In this document: in pieces, positions 45,313 through 52,747 of the stretch
How the letters are laid out: each line of letters opens with the position of its first letter
Numbering within the stretch: position 1 is the stretch's first letter
DNA from: Lawsonibacter faecis
GTDB lineage: Bacteria > Bacillota > Clostridia > Oscillospirales > Oscillospiraceae
Assembly (NCBI RefSeq): GCF_014287675.1
Contig: NZ_JACOPQ010000006.1
Span: forward strand, 186,001 to 250,000
Length of the DNA: 64,000 nt
Direction of reading: 5' to 3'
Position numbers and translations under genes: made by a program
The notes under the pieces: model-generated
Told to the model about the DNA's origin: nothing
The model's database searches: none
What the model saw: the letters and a program-made list of their open reading frames with translations, nothing else

Positions 45313-46572
45313 ATGACCAAGAAGAAAAAGATAAAGACGGGAAAGAAACAGGGTTCCGGACAACAGGCCGGCCTGCCGAACCGGCTGAAGGAACTTCTGC
45401 TACCGGGCCGCTTGCTGCGGCTGGGGATCGGCCTTCTCCTCTTGGCGGGCTTTCTCGCCGCGCTGGTACTGCTCAACCGGCCTGTGCCCGGCACGGTGCC
45501 CACCTCAGCCAGCCTGAAGACCTACGTGCCTGCGCGGGTGCTCTCCGTCCTCACAGATAACGCCCGGGCAAACGATTGGTCCGAGGGCCGCCGTATGGGC
45601 AGCCAGACCCTGGAGGTGGAGCTCCTGGGCGGAGAATACAAGGGTGAGCTTCTCACTGGCACCAACTTCATGAGCGCCTATGCCAACATCGAGGCCAAGG
45701 AGGGCACCCGCGTCATCGTCCGGTTGGATTATGATGAGAATGGCGAGCCATATATCGTCTCTTTTGTCAATTACGACCGGGGGCTCGTTATTTGCGGCTT
45801 TGTGCTGGTGTTTTCCCTGCTTCTGGTGGTCATCGGCGGGAAGAAGGGGTTAATGGCCTTACTGGGCCTTATCTTTACTGTGATCTGCCTGTGGTTTTTG
45901 CTTATTCCTCTACTTTTACGTGGAATACCGCCGATTCCGGCTACGGTCGGCTTTGTGGCGGTCTCCGCTGCGGCTTCTCTCCTGCTGCTCACAGGCTTTT
46001 CCCGCAAGACGCTCTGTGCGACGCTCGGCTGTGTGGGCGGCGTCGCCGCCGCCGGAATCTTTGCCGCAGTGGTCGGAACCCTGACACCGCTAAACGGCTT
46101 CAATATGTCTGAAGCGGAAGAATTGGTGCTCCGCGCCAGCGACCAGGGGCTCCACATCAGCAGTCTGCTTGTCTGCGGCGTCCTCATCGCCGCGCTGGGC
46201 GCAGTGATGGACGTCGCCATGTCCATTGCCTCCTCCTGCCATGAGCTGCACGCCCTCAACCCCGAACTGACCGCCCGGCAGCTCTTCCGCTCCGGCATGA
46301 ACATCGGCAGGGACGCAATGGGTACCATGGCGAACACATTGATCCTGGCTTTTGCCGGTTCAGCCCTCAATATGCTGATTTTATTTCAGGCATATGACTA
46401 TCCGTTCCTACAGATTATCAACAGCGACATGATGTCCATCGAAATTCTGCAGGGTATCGCCGGGTCTATTGGAATCATCTTAACGGTGCCACTGGTCGCA
46501 TTTATCAGTGCCCATGTCCTTACATTAAAAAGAAAGCGTCCATGTGTTTATAAGCACGATTCGGCAAAGTAA
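45313..46572 (+). CDS. YibE/F-like polytopic membrane protein
   Basis: A 419-residue protein with a lysine-rich cytoplasmic start (MTKKKKIKTGKKQ), one N-terminal helix, an extracytoplasmic beta domain of ~120 residues (TLEVELLGGEYKGELLTGTNF) and about seven C-terminal helices including GVLIAALGAVMDVAMSIASS and GMNIGRDAMGTMANTLILAF. These match the YibE/F family, a function-unknown, possibly transport-related group. The ribosome binding site is weak (AAAGGCGGG). It is 73 bases after the giant gene, so probably cotranscribed. Its stop codon is only six bases before repeat copy 2, so the last residues may be shaped by the junction. Confidence 0.82.
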   Translation: MTKKKKIKTGKKQGSGQQAGLPNRLKELLLPGRLLRLGIGLLLLAGFLAALVLLNRPVPGTVPTSASLKTYVPARVLSVLTDNARANDWSEGRRMGSQTLEVELLGGEYKGELLTGTNFMSAYANIEAKEGTRVIVRLDYDENGEPYIVSFVNYDRGLVICGFVLVFSLLLVVIGGKKGLMALLGLIFTVICLWFLLIPLLLRGIPPIPATVGFVAVSAAASLLLLTGFSRKTLCATLGCVGGVAAAGIFAAVVGTLTPLNGFNMSEAEELVLRASDQGLHISSLLVCGVLIAALGAVMDVAMSIASSCHELHALNPELTARQLFRSGMNIGRDAMGTMANTLILAFAGSALNMLILFQAYDYPFLQIINSDMMSIEILQGIAGSIGIILTVPLVAFISAHVLTLKRKRPCVYKHDSAK

Positions 46573-46578
46573 CTCTTA

Positions 46579-46745
46579 GTTCGACTCCCCGCTGGGTCAG
46601 CAACATTGTGTACCAAAATAGATGCCGACTGGGGAAACCCAGTCGGCATCAGGCTTTGCGGGGTTTTTATACCCCCAAATCTCACCTTTTTTTCAATAGA
46701 TATTTTTCCCCCGTTTTTGAGCAAAACAGGACTCGAACTCCCACA
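46579..46745 (+). repeat. 167-bp direct repeat, copy 2 (truncated tRNA-Lys 3' end)
   Basis: Begins GTTCGACTCC and runs the same 167 bp as copy 1 with eight substitutions. The tRNA CCA is mutated to GCA and no 5' tRNA half precedes it, so it is not a functional tRNA. It separates module 1 from module 2. Confidence 0.92.
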
Positions 46746-46762
46746 GACGAATAAAGGAGCGC

Positions 46763-46796
46763 AGGCGGAGACCACACTGTTTTGTGGCCTCCGCCT
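46763..46796 (-). terminator. Hairpin past the LacI gene
   Basis: Arms AGGCGGAGACCACA / TGTGGCCTCCGCCT (one G-U). It lies about 90 bases beyond the minus-strand regulator's stop and 18 bases after repeat copy 2. The intervening 46797-46887 shows no gene. Confidence 0.6.
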
Positions 46797-46887
46797 GTCG
46801 CGATTTGATGCTCCCACGCCTCTACCAACTGTGATCCAGCAAGATATACCATCGCAATCCCACCCGAGCCACCAGGAGGCCTGCATT

Positions 46888-47904
46888 TCAGCGCTTGACC
46901 GCCACTGACTCCCGCTCCACCAGTGTGACATCGAGCACCAGGGATTCGGCGGGAGCGGCGGGGGCGCTCAGACGGCGGAAGAGGATATCTACCGAGAGAC
47001 GCGCCTTCTCCTCCAGGTCCTGTGCAATGGTGGTGAGCTGAGGGGTCATCTGGCGGCAGATCATCAGATCGTCAAAGCCGATGATGGACATATCGTCCGG
47101 TATCCGTATGCCGGTGCTGCGCATCCCCTGGATCAGATAGGAGGCGATCTGGTCGCTGGTGACGAAGACGGCGGAGAACTTCTCCCGGAGCTGGGCCAGC
47201 CTCCGCCCCAGCTCCATGGTGTCCTCCGGTCGGACATCGGACTCCAGAACGAACTGATGCTCCGACCGAAAGGATATCCCATGCTGCTCCAGCTCGTCGC
47301 AGAACCCGGCAAAGCGGTGCTGCACCACGCCGGTGCGGAGGACCGGCGGGCTGACGAACGCGATGCTCCGGTGGCCGCAGGCAATGAGATGACGCGCGGC
47401 CAGCCTGCCGCCCTTGTAGTCGTCGATCCCCACGTTAGAGAGCTGCCGGACGCTGCTGTAGCTGTCGATAAAGACCATGGGGATGTCGGACGCGGCGCAC
47501 ATCTCCTCGATCTCGTCGTCAAACATACCGAGGAAGACCGCCCCGTCCACATTCCAGGTGCGCAGGCTCTGGGTGATGTCCTCACGGCACTTCATCATGT
47601 TCACCATGGTATAGTATCCACGCTTTTGTATTTTTTGGATGATGGTCCCCACCAGCGCGGCGTTGTGAGGGTTCTCCAGCGTGTTCTCATTCTCGGCGCC
47701 GCGCAGGATGATGGCAATGATATTCGCTCTGTTCTTCGCGAGGCTGCGGGCGGATGCATTGGGGACATATCCACGCCGCTCAATGATCTCACGGATGCGC
47801 TGAGCGTTCTCCTTTGACACCTTAGAGAGATTTCCATTCACCACGTTGGAGACGGTCATCACACTGACTCCAGCCTCTCGTGCAATATCTTTCAATGTGA
47901 CCAT
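46888..47904 (-). CDS. LacI family transcriptional regulator
   Basis: A 338-residue repressor. The helix-turn-helix with hinge is MVTLKDIAREAGVSVMTVSNVVNG...RGYVPNASARSLA, followed by a periplasmic-binding-protein-like sensor domain (GAVFLGMFDDEIEEM, GIDDYKGGRLAARHLIACGHRSIAFV, FDDLMICRQMTPQLTTI). It is divergent from the sugar transporter operon, and repeated operator-like sites lie between, so it most likely represses that operon and possibly itself. The start follows GGAGCGTGAG. The inducer is presumably an alpha-linked oligosaccharide. Confidence 0.93.
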   Translation of the reverse strand: MVTLKDIAREAGVSVMTVSNVVNGNLSKVSKENAQRIREIIERRGYVPNASARSLAKNRANIIAIILRGAENENTLENPHNAALVGTIIQKIQKRGYYTMVNMMKCREDITQSLRTWNVDGAVFLGMFDDEIEEMCAASDIPMVFIDSYSSVRQLSNVGIDDYKGGRLAARHLIACGHRSIAFVSPPVLRTGVVQHRFAGFCDELEQHGISFRSEHQFVLESDVRPEDTMELGRRLAQLREKFSAVFVTSDQIASYLIQGMRSTGIRIPDDMSIIGFDDLMICRQMTPQLTTIAQDLEEKARLSVDILFRRLSAPAAPAESLVLDVTLVERESVAVKR

Positions 47905-48011
47905 TGCATCTCACGCTCCGTAGGTTTATTATTAAACTTAATCATAAACGCATTTTAGTGGAAATGCAACTATAAATTTTATATTTTACTTCTTTATTTA
48001 GCAAGTTATAA

Positions 48012-48026
48012 TAGTTTAGCGATATA
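48012..48026. promoter_or_regulatory. Candidate LacI operator O2
   Basis: TAGTTTAGCGATATA is identical to 48133-48147, with a central CG as in LacI-family sites. It lies near an AT-rich region that could hold the minus-strand promoter of the regulator. A related inverted site (TAAATCGTTAATATA) is at 48066-48080. Confidence 0.65.
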
Positions 48027-48099
48027 TTTTATTTAGTTGTTAAATTGCACACAACTTTTAACTATAAATCGTTAATATATACAAATTAAACAAATGCTC

Positions 48100-48127
48100 T
48101 TGACATTTTAAGCGTGAGATATATAAT
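48100..48127 (+). promoter_or_regulatory. Promoter of the sugar transporter operon
   Basis: Perfect TTGACA (48100-48105) and perfect TATAAT (48122-48127) with 16-bp spacing; transcription would start about 48134, inside operator O1. Confidence 0.9.
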
Positions 48128-48132
48128 TCAAT

Positions 48133-48147
48133 TAGTTTAGCGATATA
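48133..48147. promoter_or_regulatory. Candidate LacI operator O1
   Basis: TAGTTTAGCGATATA starts five bases after the -10 box, covering the transcription start. The identical O2 copy lies 121 bp upstream, a spacing compatible with looping. Confidence 0.7.
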
Positions 48148-48183
48148 CCATTAGGAAACAATTTTGACTAGAGGAGGATATTT

Positions 48184-49617
48184 ATGAAAATGCAGAAACT
48201 GGCGGTCTCTGTCCTTGCGATCGCGCTCCTTGCCGGCCTGGCGGGCTGCGGCCCCCAGCAGGCGACGGGATCCACGCCCCCCGCATCAACTCCGTCGGAC
48301 CAGCAGCCCACCAGCTCCCAGCCTGCGGAGCCCTCCCAGTCCCAGGAAGCCCTTCCCGTGATGGGGGACGTGATCCAGTACGACCCCAACCAGCCCGTCA
48401 ACGGCGGCCAGGACATCGACATCGAGTTCTGGTACTGGACCGGCGCGGCCAACCTGTTTCAGGCCCTGGCCGATCAATACACCGCGATCCATCCCAACGT
48501 CCACATCACCCTGGTGGAAAACCCCTGGGACGACTACTGGACCAAGCTTCCCCTGGCGCTTCAGGGAAAAGACGGCCCCGCGATCTTCAACGTACATAAC
48601 GGCCAGCACGACAACCTGATCGGCTATCTGGCGCCCTACGACATCCCCGTGGACGACCTGAAGGCCGAGTTCGTGGGCGCCTCCGGCCACGTGATCGACG
48701 GCAAGATCTACTATACCGACTACGGCCTGATGACGGCGACCATGTACTATAACGTCGATATGTGGGCGGCCGCCGGCCTCACCGACGCGGACATCCCCAA
48801 GACCTGGGACGAGTTCCGGGAGGTGGCCAAGAAGCTCACCATTCGGGACGACGCCGGCAACCTGGTCCAGGCGGGCTTCAGCTATAACGGCGGCATCCAG
48901 GGCGACGTGCTGGGCATGCAGTACCAGTACGGCCAGGACCTCTTCACTTCGGACAACAAGGTCACCCTGAACAACGACGCCATGAAGTCCGTCATCCAGC
49001 GGCTGAAGGATATGTACCTGGTGGACGGCGTGTGCGACTACAACTTTGGCAACAACTCCGGCGACAACTTCGGCCAGGGCTCCGTGGCCATGTACCTCGG
49101 GTGGGGCTTTATGACCAACGTACTTGCCCAGAACTTCCCCGACACCCACTTCGCCTGCTTCGAGATCCCGGCCCCCACGGCGGAGGTCCCCTACGCCTAC
49201 CACCGCTACAACGGCGAATCCACCTTCGGCGTGAATAAGAACGCCTCCGCCGAGCAGCAGGCGGTGGCCCAGGACATCATCCGCTTCTTCCTGGCCAACG
49301 ACGGCATCCAAAAGGAGTTCTGCCTGGCCAACGCCGTCTTCCCGGCCAAGGCCAGCCTCCAGAGCGACGCGGATCTGCTGGCCATCCCCAGCATCTCCGT
49401 CCTGGCCGACCACATCGACCGCTATATCTGGCCCGGCGCCATGCCCAGCACAGTGGAGGACAATGTAAAGATCATGCTGGAGGACGTCTTCTACAACGGC
49501 AAGGACTTGGACGCCGCGCTGGCAGACGCGGAGAAGGCCATCAACGACGACCTGGCGAACCTGGACTTTACCTCCCAGGAGTCCATGTACAAGTACGCCG
49601 GCGAGGCTCTGGATTGA
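48184..49617 (+). CDS. Sugar ABC transporter substrate-binding lipoprotein
   Basis: A 477-residue extracellular solute-binding protein. The lipobox LLAGLAGC makes Cys anchored to the membrane, followed by a Ser/Pro/Gln linker. The body shows the family 1 pattern for oligosaccharide binding (IEFWYWTGAANLFQALADQY, VTLVENPW-like ITLVENPWDDYW, MYYNVDMWAAAGL, PKTWDEFREVAKKLT). The ATG follows GAGGAGG. It delivers sugar to the two permeases encoded next. Confidence 0.93.
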   Translation: MKMQKLAVSVLAIALLAGLAGCGPQQATGSTPPASTPSDQQPTSSQPAEPSQSQEALPVMGDVIQYDPNQPVNGGQDIDIEFWYWTGAANLFQALADQYTAIHPNVHITLVENPWDDYWTKLPLALQGKDGPAIFNVHNGQHDNLIGYLAPYDIPVDDLKAEFVGASGHVIDGKIYYTDYGLMTATMYYNVDMWAAAGLTDADIPKTWDEFREVAKKLTIRDDAGNLVQAGFSYNGGIQGDVLGMQYQYGQDLFTSDNKVTLNNDAMKSVIQRLKDMYLVDGVCDYNFGNNSGDNFGQGSVAMYLGWGFMTNVLAQNFPDTHFACFEIPAPTAEVPYAYHRYNGESTFGVNKNASAEQQAVAQDIIRFFLANDGIQKEFCLANAVFPAKASLQSDADLLAIPSISVLADHIDRYIWPGAMPSTVEDNVKIMLEDVFYNGKDLDAALADAEKAINDDLANLDFTSQESMYKYAGEALD

Positions 49618-49692
49618 CCCCATAAACGCCGGACACCTGCGGGCGGATCCCCGCCCGCAGGTGTCCGTTTCCACTGAAAGGAGCGACTGCCT

Positions 49693-50586
49693 GTGAACCG
49701 GCCTGCCAGACTGAAAAACCCGCTCCGCAGCCGAAGCGAAGTTATCCTGCGCGGTACCGTGGTATGCGCGCTGGTGATCTTCTTTGTTACCTTCTTTGTC
49801 ATACCCATCTTCATGGTGTTTGGGGGCAGTTTCTTCCGGTGGAACCCGCTCAAGGGCCAGTTGAACTTCCTGGGGCTGGACAACTGGAAGAGGGTCTTCA
49901 CCAGCGACCTCTTCTGGCGCTCTATGGGGAACACCGTTTTCTTCGCCGCCGTGGCCACGGTCTTCCGGGTGGTCCTGGGCCTGGCGCTGGCCAGCGCGCT
50001 CTACTCCAGGCTCATCAAGCACAAGTCCGTCTACCGGGTGCTCTACTACCTGCCCACCATCACCCCGCTGGTGGCCGTCGCCTTCGTGTGGAAATTCATC
50101 TTCGACCCCCGCATCGGCCTGCTGGACCAGCTTCTGAACACCAACATCAACTGGCTCTTCGACAGCCGGTATGCCATGGTCGCCATCCTGATCCTGACCA
50201 TCTGGAAGGATTTCGGCTATGCCGTCATCATCCTGCTGGGTGGGATGTACTCCCTGCCCCAGGACTGCTACGAGGCCGCCGAGGTGGACGGGGCGGGGGC
50301 GTGGCAGCGGTTCCGCCGCCTGACCCTTCCGCTGCTCAAGCCCACCATCCTCTTCATCGTCATCACCTCCCTGATCTCCTATTTCCAGACCTATATCCCC
50401 GTCATGGTCCTCACCCAGGGCGGGCCCGGCACCCAGACCTACCTGGCCTCCTACCTCATCTATGAGGAGGCGTTCTCCAAGTACAATTTTGGATACGCCT
50501 CGGCGCTGTCCTTCGTACTGTTTATCTTCATCGCACTTTTGACGGGGCTGTCCTTCAAGGTCTCCGGCAAGAGCGACGATACCTGA
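49693..50586 (+). CDS. Sugar ABC transporter permease (MalF type)
   Basis: A 297-residue inner-membrane permease with six helices. The EAA loop that contacts the ATPase is EAAEVDGAGAWQRFRRLTLP. The start is GTG at 49693 (VNRPARLKNPLRSRSEVIL) nine bases after AAAGGAG. It follows the binding protein by 75 bases. Confidence 0.92.
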   Translation: MNRPARLKNPLRSRSEVILRGTVVCALVIFFVTFFVIPIFMVFGGSFFRWNPLKGQLNFLGLDNWKRVFTSDLFWRSMGNTVFFAAVATVFRVVLGLALASALYSRLIKHKSVYRVLYYLPTITPLVAVAFVWKFIFDPRIGLLDQLLNTNINWLFDSRYAMVAILILTIWKDFGYAVIILLGGMYSLPQDCYEAAEVDGAGAWQRFRRLTLPLLKPTILFIVITSLISYFQTYIPVMVLTQGGPGTQTYLASYLIYEEAFSKYNFGYASALSFVLFIFIALLTGLSFKVSGKSDDT

Positions 50587-50601
50587 CGGGAGGTGCGGGA
50601 T

Positions 50602-51423
50602 ATGAAACAGAAGGTAGGCTCCGCCTCTCTCAACATCATTCTGATCGTGTGTAGCGTTCTGACCATTCTCCCCTTTCTCTGGATGCTCTGTTCCTCGTTC
50701 AAGACCAACGCGGAGATCAACGCCCTGGCGCAGACCTTCCTGCCCCAGAACTTCACGGCCCAGAACTACGCCGATGTGCTCCAAAAGTTCGACTTCCTCC
50801 GATACTTCCTCAACAGCCTCTTCTACGCGCTGGTGATCACGGTGGTCACGGTGTATACCAGCGCCCTGGCGGGCTTCGTCCTCTGCAAATACAGGTTCAA
50901 GGGCCGGCAGATGCTCTTTACCCTTATTTTGATGACCATGATGGTCCCCGGCGTGGTGACGATCATCCCCCGCTACAGCATGATGCAGTTCTTCGGCTGG
51001 CTGGACACCTACCGGGCCCTCATCATCCCCAGCGTCTTCACGCCCTTTGGCATCTTTATGATGCGCCAGGCCTGCACCTCCATCCCCAACGAGATCCTGG
51101 AGGCGGCCCGGATCGACGGCGCCAACGAGTTTTATACCTTCCACCGCATCGTGCTCCCCCAGCTGCGCAACTCCATCGTCAGCATCTCCATCTTCCAGTT
51201 CCTCTGGGCCTGGGACGACTACCTCTGGCCCTACCTCATCATCCGCTCCGGGGACAAGCAGCTTTTGTCGGTGGCGCTCAACCTGTTCAGCGGACGATAC
51301 TCCACGGACTACGCGGGGCTCTTCGCCGCCACCGCCATCGCCATCATCCCCGTGGTCATCTTCTACATCATTTTCCAAAAACGCTTTGTCGAAGGGGTCT
51401 CCGCCTCTGCGGTAAAGGGCTGA
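50602..51423 (+). CDS. Sugar ABC transporter permease (MalG type)
   Basis: A 273-residue permease with six helices; the EAA motif is EAARIDGANEFYTFHRIVLP. The ATG at 50602 follows GGGAGG; a GTG nine bases earlier overlaps that site. No ATPase gene accompanies the transporter in this module, so a shared MsmK/MsmX-type ATPase encoded elsewhere is expected. Confidence 0.92.
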   Translation: MKQKVGSASLNIILIVCSVLTILPFLWMLCSSFKTNAEINALAQTFLPQNFTAQNYADVLQKFDFLRYFLNSLFYALVITVVTVYTSALAGFVLCKYRFKGRQMLFTLILMTMMVPGVVTIIPRYSMMQFFGWLDTYRALIIPSVFTPFGIFMMRQACTSIPNEILEAARIDGANEFYTFHRIVLPQLRNSIVSISIFQFLWAWDDYLWPYLIIRSGDKQLLSVALNLFSGRYSTDYAGLFAATAIAIIPVVIFYIIFQKRFVEGVSASAVKG

Positions 51424-51446
51424 GCGAACCAAGGAGGAATTTTCAC

Positions 51447-52742
51447 ATGGCTAAAAATACGAGCAAGGCATACCGGAACCAGGTGATGTACTCCGTCTTT
51501 GTCCGCAACCACAGCGCGGGCGGCGATTTTGAGGGGGTCCGCCGGGACCTGGACCGGATCCGGGACCTGGGTGTGGATATCGTCTGGCTGCTGCCCATCC
51601 ACCCCATCGGGGAGACCGCCCGCAAGGGCGAGCTGGGCAGTCCCTACGCCATCCGGGATTACCGGGCGGTGGACCCGGAGTACGGCACGCTGCAGGACTT
51701 CATCCGGCTGGTGGACGACATCCACGCCCACGGCATGAAGTGTATTATCGACGTGGTCTATAACCACACCTCCCCCGACTCCTGGCTGGCGGAACACCAC
51801 CCCGAATGGTTCTACCACAAGCCGGACGGCAGCTTTGGCAACAAGGTGGGCGAGTGGCCCGACGTGATCGACCTGGACTATGGCCAGCCCGGGCTTTGGG
51901 ACTACCAGATCGAGACTCTGAAGCAGTGGGCGGCCATCGTGGACGGATTCCGCTGCGACGTGGCCCCCCTGATCCCTCTGGACTTCTGGCTCCGGGCCAG
52001 GGAGGAGGTGGAAAAGGTCCGCCCCGGCTGCTTCTGGCTGAGCGAGTCGGTGGAGCCTGTCTTCACCGTGGAAAACCGCGCCCGGGGGATGGTCAGCCTC
52101 TCCGATTCTGAGATTTTCCAGGCCTTTGACGTCTGCTATGAGTACGATATCTTCTCGATTTTCAAGGACAGTCTGGAGGGAAAGGTCCCCCTGGGACGGT
52201 ACGCAGAGGCTGTGGACCAGCAGGAGGCCATCTACCCCGAGAATTACGTGAAGCTCCGCTATCTGGAGAATCACGACAACGCCCGGGCCGCTTTCCTCCT
52301 CCCCGACGAGACAGCGCTCTTGAATTGGACGGCTTTTACCTATTTTCAGAAGGGCATGACGCTGCTCTACGCGGGGCAGGAGGCGGCGTGTGAGCATCTG
52401 CCCAGCCTCTTCGACAGGGATCCGGTGGAGTGGAACACCGGCAGGGACCTGTCCCCGCTGCTCCAAAAGCTCTATGCCGTCAAGAAGCATCCCCTGCTCA
52501 CAGACAGCAGATACGAGGTGCGCGCCCTGCCCCACGGCGTCTTGTACGCGACCCACCGCGCAGGAGACCGCCAGCTGGTCGGCATCTTCAGCACCCGTGG
52601 AGAGTGCTCTCTCCTGTCGGTGGACGTGCCGGACGGGCGGTATGTAAACCTGCTGGACGGCGGCTGTGTGGAGGTCCGGGCCGGAAAGGTGAGCTGCAAG
52701 GGCAGGCCCATGATCTTTGAGACCGCCCGAGAGGGGGCGTAG
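51447..52742 (+). CDS. Cytoplasmic GH13 alpha-amylase-family glycosidase
   Basis: A 431-residue TIM-barrel enzyme without signal peptide. GH13 motifs: region I DVVYNHTS, region II (nucleophile) GFRCDVA, region III (acid/base) FWLSESVE, region IV RYLENHDNARA. The compact size and the position after an importer suggest cleavage of imported alpha-glucan oligosaccharides; alpha-glucosidase, oligo-1,6-glucosidase or amylase specificities are all possible. The ATG follows AAGGAGGAA. Confidence 0.9.
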   Translation: MAKNTSKAYRNQVMYSVFVRNHSAGGDFEGVRRDLDRIRDLGVDIVWLLPIHPIGETARKGELGSPYAIRDYRAVDPEYGTLQDFIRLVDDIHAHGMKCIIDVVYNHTSPDSWLAEHHPEWFYHKPDGSFGNKVGEWPDVIDLDYGQPGLWDYQIETLKQWAAIVDGFRCDVAPLIPLDFWLRAREEVEKVRPGCFWLSESVEPVFTVENRARGMVSLSDSEIFQAFDVCYEYDIFSIFKDSLEGKVPLGRYAEAVDQQEAIYPENYVKLRYLENHDNARAAFLLPDETALLNWTAFTYFQKGMTLLYAGQEAACEHLPSLFDRDPVEWNTGRDLSPLLQKLYAVKKHPLLTDSRYEVRALPHGVLYATHRAGDRQLVGIFSTRGECSLLSVDVPDGRYVNLLDGGCVEVRAGKVSCKGRPMIFETAREGA

Positions 52743-52747
52743 CGCCC

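Noticed and set aside
48286..51432. Very long open frame (1048 codons) antisense to the sugar transporter genes
   Set aside because: It mirrors the binding-protein and permease genes, has no ribosome binding site and a composition typical of the complement of GC-rich codons.
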